This document shows, in pieces, positions 34,171-46,450 of a stretch of DNA of 64,000 nt (positions within the stretch are counted from its first letter, which is position 1; each line of letters opens with the position of its first letter). The DNA lies in contig NW_025335268.1 of the NCBI RefSeq assembly GCF_004798865.1, forward strand, positions 5,648,486 through 5,712,485, given 5' to 3'. The translations under genes were made by a program, and so were the position numbers. This stretch comes from Varanus komodoensis (Eukaryota > Chordata > Lepidosauria > Squamata > Varanidae). The notes beneath the pieces were generated by a model. That model ran no database searches, was not told the origin of the DNA, and saw only the letters and a list, made by a program, of their open reading frames with translations.

Positions 34171-36588
34171 AATGAATGAAAAAAATCTGTGCAAATTTTA
34201 GGCAACAAACCAGTGACAACAACTCCAGTGTGCTGCTTGGGAGCTTCGAAGGGGCTGTCACTGCCTATCAGTCAGAGATCAAGAAAAGTGATCTCTGGGG
34301 AAAGGGGGGAGGCACAGCAGCCGCAAAAGTGGTGGCAGCTGCTCCAAAGTGTTACATGGGCACTTGGTGGAGTGGTTGTCACCAGCAGGGACCCCAGGGA
34401 GCGAGGGAGTTTTGCTGTCCTTGCCAAGTGACTCACCACATTCCTGAGGATCCAGTCACCTGGGTTTGTATGATACAACAACCCATCTTGGCTGCAGCCA
34501 AGAACAAGCCATGGGTTGACCGTGTGGCTCGTTGCCCACAAACTGTGTTTGGAGACCCTCTTTTGTTTGGGATATAATTGCTCCCAAATTGGGTAACCAG
34601 CGTCCCCTGGCAGGCAGGTACACTGTGGCTGTGCAGAGTGTGCCGATACCTGTACTTCGACCTAGTGCCAGTCTGTTGCCCTTGTCCTTGCTACACGCAG
34701 ACTTTCTATCCATGCAGATCATTTGGAAACCATTTATCTACTAACATTTTTTTTAAAAAAAATATGGCTAGAGACACAAGTAAATATTGTTTTAATTAAT
34801 TTTGGATTAGAATCGTTCCCATTTATATTTGCAAACTTGAATGCATTTTGGGGTTACCCTATCTCTGAGCTTGCACTTTTGAAAAAGTTGCACTTTAAAC
34901 ATGCTTTTAGGAAAAATGCACATTTTCACATTTAATTAATGAAGAAAAGGTGCACTTGGGTACCCAAATGTGTATTTTCCCTATTCGACCCAAAAAGACA
35001 CTAACAATCAAGAGCAAGCTTAGACCTGGGAAACCTTGTTGTGTCCAAGCTTCACTGATTTGTCCGTCCCTAATTGTTAAAAGTCTAGAAATTACTCTGC
35101 TGATTGATCCCACCAATCTTTTCTAGCAAGCACAAAGGTTAAGCAATATGTGCAAAGAATAGGTGGTCTTTACTCATAGCAGGGCTGCTGTCTTGTTTTT
35201 TCAGGGGTTTTGGAACGTATGAACTGAAGATTCCTAGAATTATCTGGAGTGTTTGTCCTAAGTGAGATGTGCTAACACATTGTGCTTCTCCATACATTTT
35301 GCTTTGTGAATCTCATCATGATAACCTGGTGCTTATCAGTGCAGTGGGGTTGTCTGTACATCTGAAAAATCCTCCCTCGAACTATACTAAATAATAAAAA
35401 GTGTGTTGGGGGATAGAAATGGGGCCATTCTCATCCTAATTATTATGCTGCAATGACATTGTTTTCAATCTGTTTTCTATTGCCCATTCAGTCTGCTTGA
35501 TTCAGCAGAGGTTGTGCACAGTATTTCCTTATTTCCCTCAGCCTCTTGATAACCTTGGATAGCCCATTATGATTGCCCTACTGTAAATGAGAATTTATGA
35601 TCAAGTCCACAGTCAACCAGCTAGTTATTTGTGGGTCTGGACTTTGAACCCCTGGTCATATTCGTAAAAGCAGTTTGTTTGGCAAACCTGCAATGCAGGT
35701 TAACACTGTCCTTGCTGAATGCTTCTTCCAGTGTCCCACTTGCCTGCCCTTGACCATGGAGGGAGGATGCCTGTGTACTGTGTCACCATACATGGTAGAC
35801 CTCAAGGGTATCTAATCAGGCTGTTGACACGTCCCAATCAAGTTACACACATCTATGATTACATGTATCAGCTCCATATTCATGTATTCTGTTTTAGCCA
35901 TTTAGGATACAATCCTATGCATGTTTAGACAATGAAAGAAAAACCTATAATTTCCAGCATTCCCCAGGGGAGGCCAAGGCTTGCTGGGAAATGCTTGAGG
36001 TTGTAGGATTTTTTTCCTGACTAAACATTTTCTGTCTAATAGGATTGCATCCTTAGAAGAAGAATGACAGTACTCCCAGCTTCTCCTTAGCCTGTTCTTC
36101 CTCATTTATGGCATGCTCACATACGTGCACGTGCCCACGCAGAGAAACACACTTAAGAAAGCTGTCATGGAATGGGAGGCGTTTCCTCTAACGAGTCATT
36201 GGAAAAGCTTATTCTAAGATTTCTCCCACTTTCCTTCCTGGGCACAGAGAAATTTATTCTTTCGTTGCTTTTCTCACCACTGACTAAATTATTTCTGAGA
36301 TTTTGATCTACTGAGGATTAAATTTGCATGTGATTTAGCTCAGCCAAAGCTCATGGTTTTTAATCAACATTAATTATCTAATCCCCTGAGGGTCAGCAGG
36401 GAATTTGTCCAGAAAACATATAGAAGGCCGGGGAGAAATGGAAGCAAAGGTAAATAAATGATGAGTCATGGGGAACTTGAGTCAGAATTTGAGGCTGAAG
36501 ATTGTGAGGCTTCCTGCTTCCAATACCCTGCAATCATTATACAGGCTAATGGTGCCTAGCACTGAAATGGTTAATCTCCATTACCATC
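34171..36588. other. Mostly unique sequence, candidate regulatory tract
   Basis: 34195-34620 is GC-richer with no recognised origin. A partial palindromic repeat may lie at 35935-36012 (TTTCCAGCATTCCCCAGGGG with inverse TGCTGGGAAATG). 36170-36470 is repeat-free and has TTTGCATG, TAATTA (36371-36376) and TAATCCCC (36379-36386), suggestive of a conserved enhancer. No gene. Confidence 0.35.
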
Positions 36589-36825
36589 GGCTAGTACAGT
36601 GGTGGCGAACCTATGGCATGCGTGCTGCAGCGGAGCCCTCATTGTTGGCACACAAACCAAGTTGCTCCAGCATCACCCCAGCAGCCAAGCATTGGAAAAC
36701 AGCGCACCTGGGGGCCATGCGCCTGCCTGGAAAGGAGTCGCAGCGCCAGGTGATGACATCACGAGCCGCGACTCATTAGCCACAACTCGTCCGAGCTTTC
36801 GCATGGCCAGTCAGTGCACTGCAAA

Positions 36826-36827
<2 letters not shown>

Positions 36828-36860
<33 letters not shown>
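36828..36860. repeat. (TA)n microsatellite
   Basis: About sixteen TA units at the end of the nested L2 tail. Confidence 0.95.
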
Positions 36861-36863
<3 letters not shown>

Positions 36864-37014
36864 ATTTCTGTGCCGTCCCTTGCCGAAGCCTCAAGGCGGC
36901 TCACAACACAAAATAAAATACAATAAAATAAAAAAATAACAATATAAAATTAACAATATAAAATAAATAACAATATAAAAGATAAATATAAAATATAATA
37001 TAAAAATATATATT
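36861..37014 (-). mobile_element. L2 3' tail nested in a hAT element
   Basis: ACATTTCTGTGCCGTCCCTT, GCCGAAGCCTCAAGGCGGCT and the A/T-rich ACAATATAAAAT repeats match the 3' end of the L2 at 21764 in the same orientation. Confidence 0.85.
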
Positions 37015-37163
37015 TGCTTGGACGGGCTGTGAGTTGTTTTTTCTAAACTAAAACCTCAGTATTGAGGTTTTATTGCAGTGTGGGCACTTTGCAATAAACA
37101 AGTGGGTTTTGGGTTGCAGTTTGGGCACTCGGTCTCTAAAAGTTCGCCATCACTGGGCTAGTA

Positions 37164-39931
37164 CAACCATACCACTGCATTTACCTGAACGGATAGCTAT
37201 TGGCCAGTATCCAAGCACTGACATCTCTGTCAGCTGTCAAGGTGTTGCACTAGTGGGAAAAGTAGTTCCTATTAGTGAACACACAAAAACCTAACTACCC
37301 AATTTGGCTACTTCCAGAATAGAATTAGTCAGGGTAGCTCTTTTCTTCCTGCTTTGCTGGCCTGCCCCACTGCAGAAATGTCAGTGCCTGGTGGGACTCA
37401 GTTGCCTGAGCAAACACTCCTTTCTCATTGTCATTCCTGCTAGCACAAGAGCAACAATGAATGTAGCTCGTCGTTTGCATAGGCAAGTAAGCTGGCAAAC
37501 CGTTCACATGAGACAGGTGCTGTGTGGAAGAGGGGACAATTTGGGGTCAGTGAGCATGGGCTAGCGTGCAAACTGCAGTGTGAAAAAGGCAGGAATGGTG
37601 TGGGAGCCTTAGAGGCTCTTAGCCGCAGCTGGAGGTCCCCACACCTGAACCGGCTGAAGAGATCCTGGGCGGCCCATGAGCTGCTGTGCAGGGACTAGCC
37701 GAAGGCATTGTAAGATCTTGGGCCAGGCCTTCTTCAGTCTCCTACCTGACATCTCAAGATGCATGGTGGCAAAAGTCATTGCACAGACAGAGCCACATCC
37801 CAGAATTTCCATTTTCTCCATTTTAGGTTTGCCCCCCTCCCCTTCTTCATATTGTTCTGTATTTAAAGAGTAAAGGTTTTATGCAAGTAAGTAAAATCAT
37901 TAAGGGAAATTGGATGGATGGATGGAAATAGTCTTATTCTTCTTCATTTGATTTATATCCCACCTTCTTTTCTAACAACTATGTTCATGAAAAATGTACA
38001 TTTTCTGTGAAAGAACTCAAAGAAGGTGCTTTGCTCTTTTTGTCTTACTTTGCTTACATTCACTGGTTTTGCAGTAGATCATATTACTCTGTATATAATT
38101 TAAGAATATGCCCCCACATTAATTGGAATTGATTTTTTCAGTAATTTGGTCTAGCACAGGCAGCTAAACTTAACAGGTCTTTAATCCAGTTACATATATT
38201 CATCTCCCACGTTTGAATTCAATGGAAGCAACAGTCAATGCAAAAACAAATCAAAAGTATCACAGGATCTATTCCATTCATGGTAACAAAATAGACATCT
38301 AGTGAAGTTTGTAAACACCAGTCACAAAGTAGTTAGTGTTCAGTTCTAGTTAATTATGCTATTGTATTATTATAATGTATTCAGCAATATGTGCCATGAA
38401 TAAATCATGTTTGCTTCTTCATCTGTTCCATCTGTAATCTTCAGTATTTGCTGTTAGTTGATAAAGAACTCAGTTATTATTCCTTTGTAGTGGTAAAATT
38501 AAATCCCCCAATTAAAGACTTGCAAAATATAGAAATCTCTCTTAAAATATGCATTTTTCTATCATGTATTCATAGGTGTATATTACAATGGTTACCTCTC
38601 TGCCTGGAGAAACAACTCCCTTTCTTACATTCTCATCCCAAATGGACAATGTAAACACAGCAACCATATTATCTTTTGTTACAGCACAGGATAGCTGCAG
38701 GATCAGACTCACTTTGATCCTGTCAGTAGCTGTTGGATAATGTGAAAAACCCTAGCCCAAATCTGGTAAGTGGCTGCAGGATTCGGGTGAGAGCTCATGG
38801 AGTGAGGTAAGTTGCTGCAGAATGGAGAGGGTGGGAGGGTTGTAGAAATACCTCCACCAGGGCAGCTTGTCCTGTAGTGGGAACCCAGTCAAGGTGGGAT
38901 GGTTAGGAACAGAAAATACAGGCTGCCTTAGGGTTAGTTTAAATTAACTGTCTGTAACATTTGAATGCCTGTGTATCACACACATTCTGTAAGACAGAGT
39001 TGACTATGTGGATATGTCTGTACAGTAATCTTGAAAATCCCTGCAGGAAAAATTAATTCTCAGCTGACACGAACCTGGCACTACCGGCACCTAAAGCAAC
39101 TGCCCACTGCCTGCTCTGATCAGTGAGCAGATCCCAGCGGAAAGGAGAGCAACCCAGGCTGGGCAGCTGGCTTGCTGGATCTGGAGGGACCACAACCAGC
39201 TGTTGTATGTGAGGGTTGCCCTCAGGAACTTCTAACTAGGCAGCAGGGCTTCATGGGGATGCTCATTAGGCTATAGGAATACTCATTAGCCTATCATGGC
39301 TTTTCAGCCTGTCTCCCTAGATAAAGCAGGAGAGGAGGAATTTGGCTAAAGGAATGTGATTCACAATGTGATTAAGTTTGTGTTATGTCAGGGCAGATCC
39401 CAGCAGCCACCCGATCACCAAGGTGCATGCACATTTCTCTTTTCAAACCACAGTCACATAGGTAGAAACAAGGCCTACAGAATTTTCCAACATTTTCCAG
39501 CATTTTTCATTTTTGTGGGTGGCCTTGGGGCAGTCACAGTCACTCCATATGGTGACCACTTATACACTGGCAAAACAGAAAAAGAAGAATGCCAATGTGT
39601 ATAACCCTTGGATGTGCAAATTTATATGTATAGATGCAGATTTCGAAATAGCCATAGCTGGAATTTGAGGTACGTATCTGGCCCTATGAAGAAGACTGTG
39701 ACCAGGGACCAGCATATCTTCTCAGTCTACTGTCCTGGGGCCCTCTGTTGATGGGCAACTCCAAGGCCTATGCAGCTCCCTCTTCTTACGGTTTGACGTT
39801 AAAGCAGGCATGGGCTGGAAAATCCATCAAATATCCTCACCAGCCTTCCAAACTAGAGGAGTGTCCTCTGTGAAGGAGGTCACATAGCTACCCAAGCTCT
39901 CAGACTGACCTATTTCACAAGGAAGCCGTGA
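37164..39931. other. Unassigned sequence
   Basis: No gene. A short (GGAT)n run lies at 37912-37925 and a SINE-tail scrap (GATTTATATCCCACCTTC) at 37950-37967. The rest is unassigned. Confidence 0.35.
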
Positions 39932-40022
39932 AGGCTATAACTCCCAGCATTCCCCACCAGCTGGCTGGGGATGCTGGGAATGGTGCTCCAACACACCTGG
40001 AATGAACTGAGTTGCGAAAGGC
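39932..40022. repeat. Short palindromic (MITE-like) repeat, copy 4
   Basis: CTATAACTCCCAGCATTCCC, then the inverse GGGGATGCTGGGAATGGTGC. The arms pair well around CAGCTGGCTGG. Confidence 0.6.
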
Positions 40023-41724
40023 TGCCTTTATAGCAACTGCCAAGCAGTAATTAATATGTCTGCTGATGCTGTATTTCCTTTGTCATTGTGCTGAGGTAAA
40101 ACAGGCCATTCATCTTAACAGGAGGGCTTTATTGACCCGGCTCTAATTCCAGGCATTTTCCTAGTGAATGGAAACAATTCATTTTTCCCTCAGTGCCGTC
40201 TTTCATGGGACTGCCAGTGAAGGACTCCAGGCACTCATCAAGAAACTGTTTGCCTCTCTTCTCTCCTTGCTGCTCTCAATCCAGAGGAAGTGAAGTTGAG
40301 TCAGCTTAAATGGCTGAGATTATTTTTCTAATTGTTATAAGGGACGTCAGGCATCATATCCACTCCAGTGCCTCGACCATGGCCAAGGCTCTGTCAGTTT
40401 ATTAAAAGACAATAATTGGAAAAGTGGTCCTTTTCCCGCTCTGCCGTTGTTCTGTGCTGCCTACTTCAATCAGGTCAAAATCAGGAGGTACAAGAAACCG
40501 GTTAAGGCCAATAGCACGGCCTCTGCTTAGCAGTGAGGCGGTGGCAACGGAACAAGAAGCCATCAGTGTGAATTCCTCAACAAGGGAAGGAGGCAGATGT
40601 TGGCATTCAGCCGTTTTGCCACAATGGGGCAGGATCATATTCGCGCTGTGATTCAGCACAGTGCTTAGATTTGTTTCCAGGTTAAACAGTTGTGAAGTAT
40701 GTATCCTCCTTGTGCCCAGTTTCTCCAATGTTTGGTTGCTCGTCCCTTTTGAGGCAGGATTATGCTAGGCCATGCAGAGAGCAGGAGTATTTCTTTATTA
40801 TTTGTTATTTTGATGTTTATGCTGCTACAACAGCCCATATCCAGGCTCTCTGCACAGCTCACAATTATCAGGATTTTGCACAAGAGGCTATTTTCTAGAG
40901 CCAAAATGTGTTTTTCTTTAGTCCATTTTCCTAGTTAGCATAAACTGGAACACTCATCCAGAACCAGCATCAACAGTAGGCGCAATTGGGCACTAATCCC
41001 AGCAGGGGACCCCTGGCAAGTTCAGGACCCTTTACTCTTCCTCCACTTCATTGTCTCAGCTTGCTCACTCACCTGCCTTTCACTCTGATCCAGGCAACAG
41101 TGGTAGAAGGAAAGAGGAATAGCAGATGCTGTGACTTACTTGCCTGCTGGCTCTCCTCTCATCAAGCAAACAAGAGGTACCCGTGCTGAGAAAGAGAATG
41201 AGGAACAAGAACAGAAGGGCAGAGAGAAGGCAGAATTACAAGGACGGTAAGGGAGAAGAGTGGCCTTGAGAAGGCCCAGCCATGGCCCTCCAAAACTCAG
41301 ACCTGACACTGCCTTCATCCATACAATTTGGGACTGACAACTGTCTCCTACTCCAAAGCTGCCTCTACTTTTCTTATCCAATGGATTTCTGCCACACTTT
41401 ATGACATTTGGATAAATGAATAACGGTAGAACAAGATCTTGCTATCAGGCCAAGCATGTGGTAATGGGATTAACGCTATTAAAAAGTGAAGAGTGGTTTG
41501 CATAATTAGTGCATGTACATTTTCTGATTTCTTAGCAGTGCTCAGGAGTTAATAGGTGGTTGCTGAATGCGTGAACATCAATTTACCAGAAAAACATTGC
41601 ATTTGAGGTGGCACTGGATAAAATAAAAATCTATCCTGGGTGCTTGATTGTTCTGTTTCACAAATACAAATAACTATCAAACGATACTGGTGCTAATGGT
41701 GAGATATGAATACTCCCAATATTA
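40023..41724. other. Mostly unique sequence, candidate regulatory tract
   Basis: 40030-40400 has no recognised repeat and contains GTAATTAATATG and CTCTAATTCC, so it is a candidate conserved non-coding element. No gene is supported in the remainder. Confidence 0.35.
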
Positions 41725-42155
41725 GAGGCAGTACACTGCTTCTTGGACCATAAGGAAGGCTGCGTGCTGAAGAATTGAAGCCTTTGAATTGTGGTGCTGG
41801 AGAAGACTCCTGCGAGTCCCTTGGACCGCAAGGTGATCAAACCGGTCAGTCCTACAGGAGATCAACCCTGGCTGCTCTTTAGAAGGCCAGATACTGAAGA
41901 TGGAACTCAAATACTTTGGCCACCTAATGAGAAGAAACAACTCTCTGGAGAAGACCCTGAGGCTTGGAACGACTGAAGGCAAAAGGAGAAGAGGAGGGCA
42001 GAGGTTGAGGTGGCTGGATGGATGGATGGAATCACTGGGGCAGTGGCTGTGGGCTTGGGTGGACTCCAAGGGATGGTGGAGGACAGGATGGCCTGGAGGA
42101 ATGTTGTCCATGGGGTCGTGATGGGTCAGGCACGACTTTACGAGTAAACAAAAGA
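41725..42155 (+). mobile_element. RTE/Bov-B LINE 3' end
   Basis: The sequence translates in mixed frames to the RTE ORF C-terminus (ELWCWRRLLRVP, LKYFGHLMRRNNSLEKTLRL and RLRWLDGWMESLGQWL). It ends GGGGTCGTGATGGGTCAGGC then ACGACTTTACGAGTAAACAA, the Bov-B-type 3' terminus. 5'-truncated and frame-shifted. Confidence 0.88.
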
Positions 42156-42214
42156 ACACCGCACTTGCCAAGGAATGAGAGCGGGGGCACGGTCACGCTC
42201 TCCCTGCTTCTGGG

Positions 42215-42297
42215 CTTCCCATCAGCTTCTGGACGTGAACAGAGCAGTGGACTAGATAGGCTTTCAGTCTAATCCAGCAAGTTATGTTACTAATACT
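42215..42297 (+). mobile_element. CR1-like 3' tail fragment
   Basis: GCAGTGGACTAGATAGGCTT and TCAGTCTAATCCAGCAAGTT then ATGTTAC form the sense-strand version of the 3' terminus seen inverted at 8845. Confidence 0.7.
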
Positions 42298-42607
42298 GCA
42301 AAGGACAGTCTCTTCCTGTTCAGCCTAGCGGAAACAGCTTTGGAGAACATGCTTTTGTCTTTCATGCCTATAAAATGCATCATTGATTTTCATCTACATT
42401 ACTTTTATTTCACACATTTTACATGTACACACCACCAACACTGGCAGAGCATCCAGTTTCGTGGCTTTACTTCCTTATGCTTGCTACCGTTGATTTTACC
42501 AGTCAGTGTTTACTCTCAGTTGTCCACATTTAAGTTCAGATTTTATGTCTGCTCTAGTTCACCTTCAGAAACAGCACACAGGAGACTAAGTGGTGGGCGT
42601 CAGTGAT
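42298..42607. other. Unassigned spacer
   Basis: About 310 bases with nothing recognised. Confidence 0.4.
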
Positions 42608-42733
42608 CTAGAAACTCAGTCCTATGAGGAAAGATTGAGGGAAAAGGTTAGCCTTGAGACTGAGGATGGGTATGACAGCACTTTTCAAATACCTGAACAG
42701 TCGTCAGTTGCAAAGGACAGGCAAGAAGCAAAA
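42608..42733 (+). mobile_element. CR1 internal fragment
   Basis: SYEERLREKVSLETEDGYDS matches the CR1 ORF2 block YEERLRELGLFSLE. The 3' end is cut off, apparently by the RTE element that follows. Confidence 0.55.
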
Positions 42734-42734
42734 G

Positions 42735-44478
42735 CAAAAGTTGATAGAAATAGAGTCAGAATCCGGAATGCAACTTTTTGGTGACTATCACATGGAGACA
42801 AAAAGAACTATCACAATGATCAGCGCAAAGAAATAGAAATGAGCAACAAGAGGGGAGAAACAAGAGACCTCTTCCAAGATCCAAGAAATCAAAGGGAAAT
42901 TCAAACCTAGATTAGGAATGCTAAAAGTCAAACAAGAGAACAGGAGAAAATTAAGAGAAACTGGAAAGAATAAACAGAAGAGCTGAAAGGATTTCAGGCT
43001 TCTTCAAAGGAGAATCCTATGAAGAAGAGCCTGCAATACTAGAAAGTGAAGTAAACACTCCTCTGAAAGCACTTGCAAAAAATAAAGCACCCAGAGTAAG
43101 AAAGAAACCAACATAACTATTCCAAGCAGTAGAGAATGAATCAGTCCAAATCCTAACAAAAATGTCAACAATATGGAAAACAAAACAAGGGCCCACAGAC
43201 TGGAAATGTTCAAGATATATTCCAGTCCCCAAGAAAGGAGATGCAAAAGAGTGCAGCAACCACGGGGCCATTGCATTAATTTCCCATGTGAGGCAAGTAA
43301 TGCTCAAAGTATTGCAACAAAGAATATTACCCTATATGGAATGAGAAATGTTGGACATCCAAGCGGGATTCTGAAAAGAAAGAGGCACTAGAGATCACAT
43401 TCCAAATATAGATTGGTTACTGGAATGCACCAAAGAATTTCAGAAAGATCAGACTATGCTTTATGGACCACACCAAATCCATTGACAGTGTGAACTATGA
43501 GAAGCTATGGAAGGTACTGAAAGAAATGGGTGTGTCTCAGCACTCCATTGTCCTGATGCATAACCTCTGTCATGGACAAATGCAATATTTATAGAGAATA
43601 CAGAGAAACAGAACAGTTTCCCATAGGCAAAACTGTCAGACAAGGATGTATTTTATCTCGCAGCCTGTTCAATCTGTACATAGAAATATCATAAAGAAAG
43701 CTAGATTAGCATCTGAGGAAAGAGTGTAAATTGACAGAAGAAACACCACTAATTTAAGATATGTAGATGATACCATACTACTGGCAGAATGCAGCTATGA
43801 CTTGAAATGACCCCTCATGAAAGTGAAAGAAGAAAGCGCAAAAGCAGGACTGCAGCTGAATATCAAGGAAACAAAAAACCATGTCCACAGAAGAATTACA
43901 GGACTTTATTGTTAATAATGAAGAAATAAAAACTGTGAATGAATTCACATACTTCAGCTCAGTCATCTGTTCAAATGGAGACTGAAGCCAAAAAATCTGA
44001 AGACTGAGACTTGGAAGAGCAGCAATGAAGGAACTAGAAAAGGTCATCAAGCGTAAGGACATTTAACTAAAGATCAAGTCAAGATCATCCAAAACTAGAG
44101 TATTCCCAACCACATGCATGGGTATGAAAGCTGCACAGTGAAGAAAGCTGGTGCTGAAGGAGAGCTATGCAAATACCCTGGACCAGCAAAAAGACAAACA
44201 AGTGAGTCTTAAACCAAATCAAGCCAGAGCTTTCCCTGGAAGCAAAAATGATAAAACTGAGGTTGTCATACTTTGGACACATCATGAGAAAGCAAGTCTC
44301 ACTGCAAAAGACAATCATAAATAGAGAAAGTCAAAGATGAAAGGAAAGACCACATATGAGATGGATTGAATCTGTAAAGAAATCCACAACCTTAAATTTG
44401 GAAAGGCTGAAAAAAGCTGTCATGAGCAGGGCATTTTGGAGGGCTTCATAAGTCGGAGATGACTTGATGGCACATAAA
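42735..44478 (+). mobile_element. RTE/Bov-B-type LINE, about 1.7 kb, decayed
   Basis: In order: RTE reverse transcriptase N-terminal flank (REIKGKFKPRLGMLKVKQE-like), then RYIPVPKKGDAKECSNHGAI (about 43217-43276), RQVMLKVLQQRILPYME, the catalytic-region remnant YVDDT (about 43761-43775), and the C-terminal domain. The 3' end reads GGGCTTCATAAGTCGGAGAT then GACTTGATGGCACATAAA. Frames are broken many times. It differs from the Bov-B-like tail at 42100-42155, so two RTE lineages are present. Confidence 0.88.
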
Positions 44479-44544
44479 ATGAACAGCTGTCATTGCAACA
44501 TGCTCTCTGTCATCCAAAGTCGTAGGACATGAAAGAGTAGGTTT

Positions 44545-44652
44545 TCCCAGCCTTTTGCCCTCAATATGTTTTGGATTTCAAGCTCCATTAGCTCCATCAA
44601 ATGTGGCCAATGATTACGGCATGAAGCACAAATTTGGGGAAGGCTGGTAGAA
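44545..44652. repeat. Short palindromic (MITE-like) repeat, copy 5
   Basis: CCCAGCCTTTTGCCCTCAAT through GATTTCAAGCTCCATTAGCT, and the inverse end AAATTTGGGGAAGGCTGG. The copy is diverged. Confidence 0.5.
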
Positions 44653-45419
44653 AGGAAGTATCTGGCAAGGAGTTCCATTAAATGACTGATCATGGAAAAA
44701 AATTACAAAAGCAATCTGTGAGCAATTTTAGCTCCGCTCCACAGCATGGAGTAGATGCTGTATGCAATACACAGAAAACACTTTAGGTGGTATTCTCCCA
44801 AATAAAGAACTTTGAAACAAGATGGAATGTGAACCATTTCTATTATCTATAGCACTTAGTATTACAGCTTTCTAAGTGATGCTTATGTTGATGTGTCACC
44901 TTGCACTCTTTTTACAAGTAGGTGCAACCAACTGGCAATAATTCTCAAATCAGTTGTCCTTTATGCTTCATTCAACAGGAACCTTTAATTAAAGCATGTA
45001 TTCAGGTAAGTACAGATCAGTAACCACTCTGTGTATCTTAGGTGTGAACATTTCACAAGAGACAGATGGGACAGATATACCCTTGGTAACCCTGAATGTC
45101 AGAATGCTCTGTGGCCACCAGATTTTTTCCACAAGCAACAGAAAGTCTTGCATATTAATAAATACATAATGACATGTGCTTTTGTGGATTATGGTCCAGT
45201 TTATCAAGTGTGTGGAGTATTTCCTGAGCTGCCAGTTTGTGGTGGTGGTAGAGGACTGTGAGGTCAAAATGTATTAGAATGCAAGAAACGTATAAGGGAG
45301 AGGTCATGCCTTACGACTTGACTACACGGTATGGGCATAACGAGCAGGTTGAAAGGGGGCAGTTAAGACGGCTGTTACGAGTACGTGCCTAGCTTTCTCT
45401 TTCACTCTGGCCCTATTTA
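44653..45419. other. Unassigned sequence
   Basis: No gene or recognised repeat. Confidence 0.4.
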
Positions 45420-45605
45420 TTTATGCATGAAAATAAGTCCTGCTGGACCAGACCAAAGGTCCATCTAATCCAGTCTTCCGACCACGACAACCAAATGTAT
45501 CCAGAAAGCCCAGCAATGGGGTTTGAGGGGAAATGCCCTCTCCTGATGGGACTGGCATCCAGGGTTCAAACCTCCCTCTGGCCCTGAGGCTTCCTAAATG
45601 ATACT
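45420..45605 (-). mobile_element. CR1-like 3' terminal fragment
   Basis: CTGCTGGACCAGACCAAAGG then TCCATCTAATCCAGTCTTCC is the inverted CR1 terminus seen at 8845. The remainder (CTGGCATCCAGGGTTCAAAC and onwards) is less certain. Confidence 0.55.
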
Positions 45606-46450
45606 CAGTCTGTCATGTGGCTGAGTGTGTGGTCTGAACCTGGGTGGCTTAAGCTTGGCATGCACGCCATCCGGACGGAGCATGGCTTGGTGGAGGGTTT
45701 GCCATGCGATCTAGACCTGGACAATGCAGCCCACCCTAAACAAGTGAGCTGCTTGGCAAGAGTGGCAAAGTCCCCTTGCCGGTCTGGCCCAGCAGCTCCT
45801 GATCAGTGCCAGGGAGAGCTGCTCAGAAAATGCTGAAGTGGTGCTGAGGGGCAGCTGGCATCACCTTCCTTGCCACTACACACAGGTCGTGTGCACCTGG
45901 GTCTGGAGACTGGGAAGAGGTGTGTGACAGTTCCACAACTGGTATCCACGGCATCCCACCTTCGTTCCACAACTGGTATCCACGGCATCCCACCTTCAGG
46001 CTCGGGAGGTGCTGCCCAACGCATGCCTCTCCTGCCAGCATTGGCTCCTTCTCACAGGCCGGAATGGGGGAGGCACACCTGCTTGAGCTGCAATGCACAT
46101 GCACTCAGGGCGGACGGACACAACCTGGCCCCCACAGCTCCAGCCGGGGGTCTTGGCTTCATGGGGGCGGGGGGGGCATATGTTCTCCTCTCTTCCAGAG
46201 GAGTTCCAGCAGAATGCAGCTTCTTGTCTTGCCCCCCAGACTCCCTGCCTGCTTGAGCAGGTGTCCCAGTTGCACTGCAAGTTCTGCTCCCATTCGAGAC
46301 ATGAGAGTCGAACTTCTGCTCAGGCCTTGCTGGTGGTGATGGGGCTAGCACACATGAAGGGCATCCTTTCTGCTGAGCTTCCCAATGGAGGGCAAACATG
46401 CTTTTATTCAAACAAGCCTTTGGCCTGTAAGTTGACCTGTTTGGCTGGGA
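45606..46450. other. GC-rich unassigned block
   Basis: This block is GC-richer than its surroundings and so has many overlapping open frames on both strands, but none shows a known domain or family. It contains a perfect 33-bp tandem duplication (45931 and 45965). I treat the frames as chance. Confidence 0.4.
45931..45997. repeat. Perfect tandem duplication, period 34
   Basis: Two copies beginning TTCCACAACTGGTATCCACG at 45931 and 45965, identical over 33 bases. Recent local duplication. Confidence 0.95.

Larger units (their letters stand above)
36597..37155. mobile_element. hAT-type DNA transposon with an L2 tail inserted, 559 bp
   Basis: The left end is CAGTGGTGGCGAACCTATGG. The right end on the opposite strand is CAGTGATGGCGAACTTTTAG. 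A perfect 8-bp target duplication GGCTAGTA lies at 36589-36596 and 37156-37163. The interior is interrupted by a (TA)n plus L2 3' tail (36828-37014). I associate this TIR sequence with hAT elements widespread in lizards and other tetrapods. The exact subfamily is not assigned. Confidence 0.92.
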
